A stretch of DNA of 64,000 nucleotides, taken from the NCBI RefSeq assembly GCF_963583255.1, contig NC_084811.1, positions 12,046,088 to 12,110,087 on the forward strand, given 5' to 3'. This document shows, piece after piece, positions 49,513-61,300 of the stretch. This DNA is from Pyrus communis. Taxonomy: Eukaryota > Streptophyta > Magnoliopsida > Rosales > Rosaceae. Positions within the stretch are counted from its first letter, which is position 1, and every line of letters begins with the position of its first letter. Made by a program: the position numbers and the translations under genes. The notes below the pieces were generated by a model. The model was not told where the DNA came from. It did no database searches and saw nothing but the letters and a program-made list of their open reading frames with translations.

Positions 49513-49750
49513 TACAATTCTTATTCTTTCTTAATCAAAAGAAGCTAAGCACAACAAAGTTGAATTTAAGCCATATGGAAGTTTTACAATTCTTATTCTT
49601 CTTAATCAAAAGGAGCAACGCACAACAAAGTTGAATTTGGCAGCAACGCACAACAAAGTTGAATTTAAGCCAAATGGAAGTTTTACAATTCTTATTCTTC
49701 TTAATCAAAAGGAGCAAAGCACAACAAAGTTGAATTTAAGCCAAATGAAA
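49511..49750. repeat. Tandem repeat beside the methyltransferase stop codon
   Basis: Units containing ACAATTCTTATTCTTCTTAA, TCAAAAGGAGCAA and GCACAACAAAGTTGAATTTA recur with a partial extra copy of the last block. The array ends within about 10 bases of the methyltransferase stop codon, so it probably lies in the 3' UTR. Confidence 0.85.
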
Positions 49751-49752
49751 CT

Positions 49753-52700
49753 TCACTTTTGGAATTCTATGACGGTGTAGAAATAATCGATGTAGAATGG
49801 TTTGAAATGGGAGAAACCAGCGGAGAGACCGAGCTGCCGGAGTTCATCTTCGCTCCTATTCTTGCCCTTGGCCCTGTAGATGGTCATCACGAATATGTCG
49901 TTTTCTAGGAGCGCACGGGTCCTATGACTCTCGTCTGATTTCTTCGGCAATACCGGCTCACAGGCTATAAGCTTCCCTCCTTCCGGAAGTGCTTTGTAAC
50001 AATTCTCCAGTATCACCTTGCATTCGCTATCCGTCCACGTTGATAAAATCCACTGCCAAGTTTTGACATATATTAATTAGTCAAGCCAATCAAGCATAAT
50101 TAGTGCATAAGTTTGAGCAAATTAGGACAGAAATTTCAGTTTCTAATTCGACATGCTTGCTAGGAGACCATAAATGAACTTAAAAAAAGGAAAAAGAATG
50201 GTAGTGCGCATTTGATATTGGTTTTAGAGGAGCTAAAAATGTTTACTGAACTAAAATTACTTTCTTAATGCGTTGGACATTAAAATCAAAATAATCAGTT
50301 CTACGTTGTAGAAGCCCTTGTAGATCGTAAAAATGCTTTGCAGAGAAACACTTAAAATTGAAGAAGAACTTACAATTGAGTGATTCCCCAGGATACACTT
50401 GATTTTCTAATAAAAAATTCTACATGTTTATAGTAGAGGCATATATAACATAAAAAGCTGCATATATACTAATAGTAGAGTTATCAATTCCGAATAAGGG
50501 GTAGTATATATGCAGCTTTTTATTTTATTTTATTTTATACAACTATTAGTATGAACCCAATTTAAACAATAATTTGTAACTGAGGGGTGTGTATGTTACA
50601 AGCATTGATTTGGTGGAGGTGTATTCAATTGAGATTTTGAGGGATTTTAATTATTTTAATGAACCTAAGGGTATTCAATCAGGATTGCAAGTGATTTTCT
50701 GAAATTCAACATGTATTCAATCATGATTTTAAGAAAGTTTATTAAAATCTCTAGAAATCTGGGTGTATTCAATTAAGATTTTAAAGAAGTTTATAACATT
50801 CTAAGTGTATTCAATTAGAATTTGATTTTAAAGAATTTGAAAAAGTTGAGGAATTAGAGTGAATTGAAGAGATTTTGTAATGTATTTTAAGCAACCACAA
50901 ATCTCACATTCCCCATGAGATTTCAAGGGAATTCAATCAAAATTTTACATGAAATATTTACAAATTAATTAAACTCCTAAAAAAATTCATGGATTTATAA
51001 ATCCATCAAAATATCTCAAATTCCCAATTGAATACACCCAATAATAAGAATTGGATTAACTTGGTTTGGATTGAGTCATGTCTCATGGTATATCTCTGGA
51101 CCAAGAGAACAATTTTATATTTTGTATAGGGGTCTAGCACTTAACACTTTTTCTGTCATTATTCTATGGATTAAGAAGACAATTACCAAAGAAAATTGAA
51201 TTTTGCACTCATTTTTATTTTTTATTTTTACACACTTGTGTTTATTTTGGTTTATTGATTTTATCTGTTTATTTAGTTTAAAGTTAAAAAATAAAACAGA
51301 AATGTCCAATGAAAGAGAATAAGTCAAATCGAAAACTCAGAATTAGAATCCTAGAAGTATTTGAATAGACACATTCATGCATCTAAATATAGTTAAATAA
51401 GTCACCACTCATAAAATAGTGAAAGAGATGCTTTCAAGTTTCAAGTTTCAAACAAAGATAACAATCTGATATTGATGTTCTACCTAACTTAATTAATTTT
51501 GGAAAGTATATGCATCTATTAATCATACTTTAAATATCTGTGGTCAGTAAGTACTCATTAGTAATATTTTTTGAGATAAAAAAATATATATAAACACTTT
51601 AAAAATCAAATTGTGCATTAGAAAAATATAAAATTTCTAAATATAAAAAATTTAAACTGCACAATATATCGAGAGTGTGAATAACAATTTTCTAAATATA
51701 TGTTTAATGGAGGTTTGCACAAACCTTAAAAAAAATAGCGTCACCCCTAGGAATTGACTTGAACATGTCACCGCCAACATGACTCACTCCTGCACCACAA
51801 ACCATTAACATAATGCTCGTATCTAGCAATATGATTATAATTCATCATTTTTCTTCAATGATACGTAGGACTAAATGGTATTAAAAATGAATACGTAGGA
51901 TTGAGTAATACAAAAAATGAATAGGTCAAATGAAGAGAAATGAAAATAAAATTTAAAAGCTAAATTACATGTATCATTCAGTGATACGTAACATTAAAGG
52001 CGCACCTCATAATTAACGAAAATTTTGTTATTATCCGATGTATTTTATAGATTAAATTTTTTACTCGTTAAACGGTTCTCAATTGATCATTCACCAAAAT
52101 CTAACGGCCAGAATTCCTAATATATAAAATTTAAGTGAACCAAACTCAAATAAGTCATGACAACACATGCATTGACTAGAAATTGTTACTAATAAACCCG
52201 GTCATTTATCTTACCAGCTATTGCTGGTGCCTTGGCAACCACCTCAGGCAAGTCGAAGTTAATTCCTTCCCTCACATTAGGATGCTTCTGTAGGATCATC
52301 CGCAGGCAATCCCCTGCACTCCCTCCCACATCCACCAACCTCTCCACCCCTTCAAATCCGTCGTAGCCGTCCAAAATCGCCTTCATGAACGGCACTGACA
52401 CACCCGACATCGCCTTTTGCATTAGGCCGTTCATCTCCGGCTTTTTCCCGTAGTACTCGTAAGCCGGCTCACCGTTCGCCTTCACAAATGGCTCTACCGT
52501 GGAGTCCACCACCGCCTCGTGAACCATCGGCCACGCTCCCATAAGCACATCCTTGAAAAGCTCCAATATTAAATAGGATAATTCTAAGGAGATCAAAAAT
52601 TTTAGGTGCTTTATATTTTGGCCTTTACAATTCATGATTCCTATAAAAATCCATATACATATAAATGTCCAATAAAAGCCCAAATTTAAAATCTGCAGCC

Positions 52701-52868
52701 ATATTGGTACACTATTGACCTACTAATACAATTTATTTACATCTTTGCCACTTTCCCAAATCCCTAAATTTATTCCAAATTAAAAGTTGTAGAAAAAGTG
52801 AAATAAAATATATAAACTGTTGTATTGCATTAATTGTATCCATATCATACCAAAATTTTACCTTTTTT

Positions 52869-52912
<44 letters not shown>

Positions 52913-53285
52913 TGGCATTAATTGGGAAGTAAATTAATTTGTTCCAATTATTAAAAAAAAATATACTAAATCCGTATTATATATTTTGAATCAAATAACA
53001 CTTCTCTAACTTGTAGGTAAATTATTTTTCATGTATTGTTACATATATTAGGCACATTTTATTGTTGTATAAATATAAGTATGACATAATATTTTTCAAT
53101 ATAATACATCAAATTATATTTCTTCCTGTTATGGATAAATTATTCTCCATGTATTAGTGAAAAAAAGATATTATATTACACATGGGGTATAATTTTTTGT
53201 AGGTAAATTATTGGAAATTAATTTGTAGGTAGGTAAATTACTTTGTTCCAATTATATAATATATATACACACACACTACACCTAG

Positions 53286-53338
<53 letters not shown>

Positions 53339-53635
53339 TTATATTTTGAGAAAACGTAGATTATATATTTTGAATCAAATAACATTTTTGTATATATGGT
53401 AGGTAAATTATTTTTCATGTATTATTACATATATTAGCCTATTAGGGACGTTTTTTTGGTAAAAATATATGAAGTAATATGTATATGATTGTTAGTAGGT
53501 AAAAGATAAAATCAAAAGCATGATCCAATTCCTAAGTTTATGCAATATTTTATTGTTGGTATACAATATTTTGCATCATTGGAAATGAACATTTCAAATA
53601 GTAGGTAGGTAAATTACTATGGTCTAATTATATAA

Positions 53636-53671
<36 letters not shown>

Positions 53672-56607
53672 TGACATCCCACATCGTGCCAGGGGAGTGA
53701 TCCTTATATGTATATTCCCATCCCTACTTAGCACGAGGCCTTTTGGGAGCTCACTGGCTTCGGGTTCTGTAGGAACTCCGAAGTTAAGCGAGAAGGGGGC
53801 TAGAGCAATCCCATGATGGGTGACCCACTGGGAAGTTGCTCGTGAGTTCCCAAAAACAAAACCGTGAGGGAATGGTAAGCCCAAAGTGGACAATATCGTG
53901 CTACGGTGGTGGAGTCGGGCCCGGGAAGTGGTTCCGCCTCGGGCCGGGATGCGACATTTGGTATCAGAGCCTAACCCTGGCCATGGTGTGCCAACGAGGA
54001 CGTCGGGCCCCTAAGGGGGGTGGATTGTGACATCCACATCGCGCCAGGGGAGTGATCCTTATATGTATATTATCGTGACATCCCACATCGCGCCAGGGGA
54101 GTGATCCTTATATGTATATTCCCATCCCTACTTAGCACGAGGCCTTTTGGGAGCTCACTGGCTTCGGGTTCTTTAGGAACTCCGAAGTTAAGCGAGAAAG
54201 GGGCTAGAGCAATCCCATGATGGGTGACCCACTGGGAAGTTGCTCGTGAGTTCCCAAAAACAAAACCGTGAGGGAATGGTAAGCCCAAAGCGGACAATAT
54301 CGTGCTACGGTGGTGGAGTCGGGCCCGGGAAGTGGTTCTGCCCCGGGCCGGGATGCGACATTTGGTATCAGAGCCTAACCCTGGCCGTGGTGTGCCGACG
54401 AGGACGTCGGGCCCCTAAGAGGGGTGGATTGTGACATCCCACATCGGAGTGATCCTTATATGTATATTCCCATCCCTACTTAGCACGAGGCCTTTTGGGA
54501 GCTCATTGGCTTCGGGTTCTGTAGGAACTCCGAAGTTAAGCGAGAAGGGGGCTAGAGCAATCCCATGATGGGTGACCCACTGGGAAGTTGCTCGTGAGTT
54601 CCCAAAAACAAAAACCGTGAGGGAATGGTAAGCCCAAAGCGGACAATATCGTGCTACGGTGGTGGAGTCGGGCCCGGGAAGTGGTTCCGGCCCGAGCCGG
54701 GATGTGACACACACACACACACACACATATATTTATACACATTTTGAATCAAATAAAATTTTTGTACATGGTAGGTAAATTACCTTTTTTGTATGTATTA
54801 TTACATATATTAGGTTTTTTTTTTTTGGTTGTAAAAAAATATATATATGAACTCATAATGCCTTATACATAGAATTAAGCCAACAATTCTCATATTTGAT
54901 ATTAATATGCAATGAATTTCTTAACATTAATGTCTTATTTTTCTTTTAGCAAAATCATTAACTCTATCCTTACAATCTGCATAGAATTAATTGTACACAT
55001 CAAATATGTAATAGGGGTATTTTAGGCATCTAAAAAATGTAAAATGTGTAAAGTAATAAGTAATTAATGAATTCACTTAGGTGGATCCTAATCACTTGGT
55101 TTTTTTTTTTTTTTTTTTTTTTTTGAGTAAAAAAATTATGTCAGGTTTTATATGGAAAAAATTGAATTTAAGGGGTTTAAATCATATTTTCAGTATATAA
55201 ACCAAATTTATAATTCAAATGATTTGATTATAGATGATTGGATTATTAACTAAGTGTCGATTAATGTGCTTGTTTCTTATTGGTGACACATCATATGGTT
55301 TACAAATTTACTAAATTTGGTCTAGTGCTTCTACGTTTTTTTTTTTTTTTTTTTTTTTTTCCACATACTTTATACCTCAAATATAAGGCTTATTATATTA
55401 ACACCCCAAACATTGTTGAATACACTCCATATTTGCTTTTTCAATTAAAATTTTTATTAATACACCCCACATACATTTTCATAATACCCTCACACCCCAT
55501 ACTCTCAACATACACCTTTGCATTTTCTCCATACACCCCACTTTGCTCTATACACCCCACACTCTTCACAGTGATTCTGTTCACTTTTTTTTATGGTCTG
55601 TGCTATGTACTGTTTGATTCAAAAGAAGGCAAGGACTGTAATCTGACACCAATGAAGTTTAACGTTCATCCACCTATGACGGCATCACCATTATCTACAT
55701 TGCGAAAGAAGGCAAGGACTGTAATCTGACACCAATGAAGTTTAACGTTCATCCACCTATGACGGTACATTTTGAATAAAGTGAAGCTTTTGAAATGTCG
55801 ATTTCAAGTTTCATCTGTCAAAAATAATTTTTCTCAATCAATGTGTTTGTAGTTTGCTTGGTTAGGCTTCTGTTCCACAATGGAGAGTGAGAGTGGTGAG
55901 TTGAAGAGGATAAATAATCTTGTAATATACATGTTAAAAGAGATTTTTGGATGTATTTAGTATTTTTTTTTAACCTTATAAAATCAAAATTATCATTGCA
56001 TATTAGGGTATATAAGTTATTTAATATTAAATTTTAATGTGTGATGTATTCAACATTACATTGAGTGCTAATAAATAAGGCCAAATATAATCTTTACTTT
56101 TCTTCAGAGGATGTCGTAAGTTTAAATTTCATATACGGCAATCATCGAATTCTGTTTACCTATTGAAGAAATTAAATGTCTAATAATTAAGATTATAAAA
56201 ACCTGGTGGTGTTGGAGGACATAAGGGCCGTACGACAAGCCGTTTTGGTCTGTGACGAGGGTTTGACCGATTGGAGTAAGGGAGAACTTTCTGTCGTCGG
56301 AGCCGTCGTCCAGGTTGCTCAGATGCTCCTCAAACACACCGTAGCTGGTGAGCATGCGGAGGATGCGCTGGAGGTTCTCGGCGTCGCCCCCGCCATTAGG
56401 GAGGACGCGTGCGACTATGTCAGAGGCGGAGAGGGGAGTGTTGCAACCGCCCTGCCAGATGGCGTCGGGGACGTTAAGTCGAACAACGGCGTTTAGAGAC
56501 ATGGGGACGCTGATCATGTTGGCCAGCTCCAGGATAGCCAGTCTTGCTTCGTTGCTGCTGCTGCTTGGCCCTGCGGTCACGTGACTCACTTGATTATTCC
56601 CGTCCAT
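49753..56607 (-). CDS. Class II methyltransferase, nicotinate N-methyltransferase-like (COMT superfamily, At3g53140-like)
   Basis: Four exons join in phase to 368 residues: 56203-56607, 52215-52551, 51725-51789 and 49753-50052. The plant homologue transfers a methyl group from S-adenosylmethionine to nicotinate, giving trigonelline in NAD breakdown; I infer the same role. The dimerisation domain (residues ~20-115, ARLAILELANMISVP) is followed by the SAM-binding motif LVDVGGSAG (207-215), GGDMFKSIP (~253) and YFYTVIEFQK at the end. In caffeate O-methyltransferases a catalytic histidine lies in the WxCHDW motif; here the motif is WILSTW (270-275) with serine 273. This agrees with an N-methyltransferase. 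The small third exon (65 nt) is easily missed. Intron 1 is 3.65 kb and holds a Cassandra array. The exon 2 acceptor is a weak AAG. Confidence 0.9.
50618..51039. mobile_element. MITE in intron 3 of the methyltransferase gene
   Basis: The left end GGTGTATTCAATTGAGATTT and the complement of the right end GGGTGTATTCAATTGGGAAT form terminal inverted repeats of about 25 bp. Internal GTATTCAATTxxGATTTTAA motifs recur as sub-repeats. This GTGTATTCAATT-type element is widespread in plants. It has no coding capacity. Confidence 0.75.
52872..52909. repeat. (AT)n microsatellite
   Basis: About 19 AT units in intron 1 of the methyltransferase gene. Confidence 0.95.
53287..53334. repeat. (AT)n microsatellite
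   Basis: About 24 AT units in intron 1 of the methyltransferase gene. Confidence 0.95.
53637..53669. repeat. (AC)n microsatellite, left part
   Basis: An AC run interrupted by the Cassandra array and continued at 54706-54728. Confidence 0.9.
53670..54709 (+). mobile_element. Cassandra TRIM array, three LTRs and two interiors
   Basis: LTR 1 is 53670-53956, LTR 2 is about 54075-54360 and LTR 3 is 54430-54709. Interiors at 53957-54025 and 54361-54429 each have the primer-binding site TGGTATCAGAGC and a polypurine tract before GTGGAT. Between the first interior and LTR 2 is a 50-bp false start (54026-54074), a truncated LTR head. LTR 3 lacks 11 bp (CGCCAGGGG region) near its start. The array replaces part of an AC microsatellite: (AC)n runs up to 53669 and resumes at 54709. 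LTR-interior-LTR-interior-LTR is what unequal recombination between LTRs produces. It sits in intron 1 of the methyltransferase gene, in the opposite orientation to it. Confidence 0.92.
53740..53860 (+). ncRNA. 5S-rRNA-like region in Cassandra LTR 1
   Basis: GAACTCCGAAGTTAAGCGAG and GATGGGTGACCCACTGGGAA match the internal control region of plant 5S rRNA (A-box and C-box) with a diverged middle. Cassandra LTRs are known to be transcribed by RNA polymerase III from this promoter. Equivalent regions exist in the other LTRs here. It is not a functional 5S gene. Confidence 0.75.
54706..54728. repeat. (AC)n microsatellite, right part
   Basis: Continuation of the AC run after the Cassandra array. 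Confidence 0.9.
55330..55580. other. Poly-T and ACACCCCA-rich stretch in intron 1
   Basis: A 25-base T run is followed by repeated ACACCCCA motifs (for example near 55400, 55470, 55495, 55540 and 55550). It looks like a decayed transposon. Reading frames here are not supported as genes. Confidence 0.4.
55622..55766. repeat. 61-bp direct repeat
   Basis: AAAGAAGGCAAGGACTGTAA through CACCTATGACGG occurs at 55622-55682 and again at about 55705-55765, identical by eye and separated by about 22 bp. It is probably a recent local duplication inside intron 1 of the methyltransferase gene. Confidence 0.9.
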
Positions 56608-58720
56608 GGCCTGATGAGATGATGACCTCGAGGCTATAATTTCAGTTTCTCTTTTTCTTCGAGTTCTTTATACTCTTATTATTTCGGAAAAAAAAAAAGT
56701 CTCCTCTTTCTTCTGGATCTTTAAATTACAACCATATTTTGGGAAAATTCTTCCTGACACAACAAACGTCAGAGGTGGTGTCGGCTTATCTCTGGGGCTG
56801 CATGTGATGAATCTTGTGAAAAGATAATACTGGTTCTTTTCTTTTTCTACGTGGTCCAAAATTATTCCAATTTTGAAACATGAAAAGTCAGGAATGCACT
56901 GTAAATTTTGTCTTTTATCCCAAAAGTCGATCCGTGATACAACTATTTGATTGATATATGGGAGTGAATCGCAATATCGGAAAAGAATGAATTTTTACAT
57001 AAATAATTGAATTGTTCTTCGTATTATTAATTAGTTTTATATAGTAAAACCTTAACGTTTTTGTGGTAAAAGCACAAATTGTTTCACGTGGAAAGTACAA
57101 CGACAACACGTGTTTTATATCATCTCGTTTGTGTTATTCACATGTTAGGTTTGAAAATCGCTACACGTAATAAGACATGTTAAGAATGAATCCCATATCA
57201 TGGAAAGAAGGGACATTAAACGTATTTATAAGTAATTAATATACTCTTATATTATTAATTAATTTTATGATCAAACCTCAACTTTCTTTACTAATCCTTC
57301 CATTATTAAAGGTAGGATTGGCCTCTTCCAAACTTGTGAAAACAGTGATGTGAAATGTGGTATCTTCAGCAGTTTATTTATTTATTTATTTTTAAATATA
57401 AAAAGGTCATACCGATTTACTAATCGAATTTGTACTACAACATTAATTTTATTATAAAATTTTATTTTAGTTAATTATCTTTTTTTTTTATATTATAAAT
57501 ATCTGATAATTATACTTTTATAAATAATTTATTACTCCTCCATCGTCAGATATTCAAAATTTTGTCGAAATTAGTTTACCTGTTTGCCATGTGATTTCAA
57601 TTCTCCCTTCAGTTGAGGATAACACGACTTTTGCGCCACTAAAAATCACTAAACGTGAACTTTGTTCTTCCTCGAGCATGTCTGATTTATTGAACTCTAT
57701 ATAGCAACGACTCATCTTAGTGCGCAAGATTTTTTCACCCTTTTAAGTAGCTCCTGTGACAAATATAAACACAAAATAGATGAAAGATTTGAAACTTTGT
57801 CTTTTGGGGGAAAAAAATTAACTTCTTATAAAGGTTTAAGAGAGATAATTGGCTAACAGCCACTAATTCATAATATAAAGCTGTTGTGAAATTGGTTGAA
57901 TGCCCACATAAAACAAACATGTGAAAGATAAAATAAGCATGTGAAAGATGGAAGAATAGAAGTCGAAATTATAGGCTTAAATAGAAGTTTGGTTTTTTTA
58001 TATTTATACGTGTAAACTTTCAACATGCATTAATTGGTATTGTAGACTTTTGCATTTTAAGAGCTCTATATAAAGAGCATGCGATATATGACCAAAACAC
58101 AATAAAAGAAGACACAACACAATAGAGAAATTCATGGAAGCTATGCCAAGGCTAGAGAGAAGAGAGAAAAATACTAAGAGTTATGGTTATACTCTTATTA
58201 ATTCAGATAATGAAAGAAACTACTGTTGCTAACCCGAGGACGTAGGCACACTTGCCAAACTTAATAAACATTGTACCTTATTTACTCTATATGCCACTAC
58301 ATATATCGTCTATTTTTCAACAAAAACTCCATGATATTTAACTATTCCATTCTTGAGCTACCATACATCTCCCTTCGAGAAATGCTACATCTATTAGTAG
58401 ATTTATTGTGATATTCTATGCAGTAATAACCTCTATCTATTTATGAAAACTTTGGGTTTCAATTTAGGCCAGTTACATAACTTTCATATTGTAATAAGTT
58501 ATAATTGTTTTTAGATTTTGTTACAAAAAAATTTGCCTGTACATAGTATAACTGTTAATAACACCAAAATAATGTAATGTCACAAATAAAAATTTAAAAG
58601 GAAAGATACTTTTCTGTAATGTAATAACTCATCAAAATAGGCGCCTTGTTGTAGAGGTAAAAATGTTTTCAACTTCTCAAACATGCTTACAACTTCTCAA
58701 AACTACTGTGCATGCATATA
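56608..58720. other. Upstream region of the methyltransferase gene and AT-rich spacer
   Basis: No gene is seen. At about 58060-58270 the sequence AGAGAAGAGAGAAAAATACT, then CTAACCCGAGGACGTAGGCA, resembles the 3' end of a copia-type LTR. The first few hundred bases upstream of 56607 presumably hold the promoter. Confidence 0.35.
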
Positions 58721-58724
58721 TTAG

Positions 58725-59030
58725 AGCATCTTTGATGGAGAGGTGCATAGTTAAGATGTGAAAACTACAATTACATCACATTTTTACATTTTATGGGGAA
58801 TGTGACATGTATTTCAATGGGAGAGATGCAAACTTAGGATCCCATGTACTATTCTTTCTTTATTTGATGGGGCCCACCTTCAAAAGATGTAAACAAATAT
58901 GTAAATTTGGATTTTTATTTACATTTTTCGGCTAAGATAAGAATTTTACTTCTATTAGAGAGATTTACCAACTAAAAATATAAAAAGTTCATTTCAAGGC
59001 ATTTTGTGTCTCCCATTGTAGATATTGTTA
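58725..59030. mobile_element. MITE-like element, about 300 bp
   Basis: The left end GAGCATCTTTGATGGAGAG is roughly mirrored by TCTCCCATTGTAGATATTG on the right. There is no coding capacity. Similar GAGCATxT starts occur at 5907 and 59054. Confidence 0.5.
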
Positions 59031-59549
59031 GCCAATATAGCGTCTAGCTATTAGAGCATTTGCATTGGTATGGGCAAATGGGTTGGCAAACCATATTTGA
59101 TGAGTCACGTAAGCAAAATGTTGCACGTTGGAAATTGAGTAGGTAAAATTGCACTCTTCCAAAGTAGGCAACAATATTGCCTACTATTGGGCCCAAAAAT
59201 CTCACGTACAATCCCAATCACATCTAGAAGCCCGATTATCGTAAAAATACCTCGAGCAGCTTAAGTATATGCAAAGGTGCAAAATTGAGAAGGAATCATA
59301 TTTACAATCATGCCAAATAATCTATGAGTGGTACGTTTGTATGACCATGCCAAGCCCACGCATATCTATCGTGCCAAGCTTTGTCACGATGTTGTAGACA
59401 AGTCATGTTAACCACGCTACACACTAATATGAGCTCACGCCACGTATCAGGGGTTAGCCAACTAGATCATGTTGTGGATGGTTACAAAAGATTATCAGGC
59501 CTATGTGAAACCAATATTGTGGAAGACTTTGGGTTGCTTAAAACCTTAA

Positions 59550-59877
59550 GGCCTGGTTTGGTACTGAGGTGATTCTGAAAAAAGTTGGTATCAAAAAAAG
59601 CTGGGAGCTGTTTTTGTGTTTGGTAAACATTCAGCTTCAGCTTTTTTTTCATAGTTTTGGGTGAAAAAAAGCCAAAAACAAGAAGCTGCGAAACCCAGCT
59701 TCGAAAAACCGGTTGTTTTTCACATCTGTTTTACATAAAAGTTTACCAAACACTATAATACTGCTTTTTTTTTTTTTCAAAAGCATTTTTACAAAAAAGT
59801 TTACCAAACACTCTGCTGCTTTATTTCACAGCTACTTATTCTCACAGCACAAAAACACAACAATACCAAACCAGCCC
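59550..59877. mobile_element. Tourist-like (PIF/Harbinger) MITE, 328 bp
   Basis: The left terminus GGCCTGGTTTGGTACTG and the complement of the right terminus GGGCTGGTTTGGTATTG are inverted repeats. TAA flanks both sides (59547-59549 and 59878-59880), the 3-bp duplication typical of PIF/Harbinger. The interior is AAAGC/GCTTTT-rich and near-palindromic. Confidence 0.85.
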
Positions 59878-59879
59878 TA

Positions 59880-61300
59880 AGACTACCAAAAGTCCAAGCC
59901 CATGATTCTTGAGTTCCAAGTAGGTAGGTCTGGGAGAGAACAAATCAAGTTTCCCTTTCCCTTAGCAAGCCAACCAACCCGCTTAGGAAGAAACAAAAAT
60001 CCAAAGCTTTAGGACCATGTAAAAACCTAGTGCAAAGCGTTCATTAATGAGAAGAGAGGGGATCTTCCCTTCCCAGCTCATATAGAAAAACAAGAAATGA
60101 AAACCAGGAAGGGTGTTGCCAAAAGTAACACCTGTGGAAAATTGACTAGGGACTAAGGCGTTCTAGGCAAAGTGTGTGACTAGTCTTCATAGGAGCAACG
60201 GAGCAACGTTCCATGTTATGCTAAAAAGGAAGGTCATAGTTGTGCCAAGGGAAATAAAGATGAAGACTAAGCCAAAACGAGAAGAAACGAGGAAATCAAG
60301 GGATTCCTTAAGACTATCATCTCCAATCGAAAGGGCTAAACATAGCCTCGTTGAGAATTATAGCCATGCAAAAATTTACTTTTAAATGAATAGTATCAAG
60401 CCATACTCATATATCATTTTTAACTGAATGTGCTAAACTTAGCCCCTCAATAATTTCTTAGTTTTATGTTTATACTTGAAATTTACTGATTAATTTAATT
60501 AAACTACTATTGGATGTTTTCAAATTTAGTGGTTGGACTTGAATTAATTATTGCAACTGAGGAGCTTGGCCCAAAAAAGGGGCCAAGAGGAGGGCTACAT
60601 TTGGCCATCCTGACGCCCCTTTTGGCCAAATAATGGTCTGGTGGGTTCTATAGAATTATAGCTCAGCCGTCGGTTAGAGATGAATTTTTGAGCCATTAGT
60701 CCAACCGAGACACTTCCTATGACGCGCTAATTCTTTCGAATTATTTAGGGACTTGGTGTTGAAGCAAACTAGGGGAAGCAAAAAGGTTTCCATTAAGGCC
60801 TAAGTCCAGCTCAACCTAAAAGTCCCCCAACATAAATTGGCGAATCCATTAGGGACCACATCGCAACTTTGATTCAAGGGCTCTAAGATCTAGAAGAAAC
60901 GACATCAGGAGTGGCAAAGCCTCGGAAGAGGAAGGCAAGGCTGCTTCTTGGTTGAACAAGTCCCAGTGTGAGGAACATCGCCAGGAAAGTCAAGAAAAAT
61001 TGGAAGAGTACGCCATGCCAGACATCATCGTTGCCATTCACGCTTTGGGAGAAGCCCAAAAAGAAATTGCTGCATCTTTGAAGGAGTTGAAAAACTCAAT
61101 CCCGAAGCCAATTGCAAGAAAATGAGTGAGAAGGATTGCGCATATCAAGAGACGATCCCCCAAGAAAAGTCAGTCGCTGCTGCCGGGAAGGGTTCTGAGA
61201 AGGGACCATCCCTTGTCACTTAAGAAGATGTCATTGCTGTGCTAGAAAAGGAGTTGCACAAAAGTTCTAAAGACTGGAAGTTTTTCAACTGACATAGAAC
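59880..61300. mobile_element. Retroelement-like debris
   Basis: Stretches such as AAATTGGCGAATCCATTAGGG (near 60835) and the lysine/glutamate-rich reading at 60890-61140 resemble leader and gag sequence of plant LTR elements. No domain is conclusive and the reading frames are short. Confidence 0.3.

Noticed and set aside
52189..52683. Methyltransferase split into separate partial genes by transposons
   Set aside because: All four exons, including the 65-nt one, join in phase with consensus-type splice sites, so the gene appears intact.
53740..53860. Functional 5S rRNA gene
   Set aside because: The similarity is limited to the internal promoter region and lies in Cassandra LTRs with primer-binding sites beside them.
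55280..55729. 149-codon frame beginning near the poly-T tract
   Set aside because: It translates simple-sequence T-run, ACACCCCA repeats and the 61-bp direct repeat; nothing family-like.
60176..60385. Basic 69-codon protein
   Set aside because: Low-complexity K/R-rich reading in retroelement-like sequence, without homologue or upstream signal that I can see.
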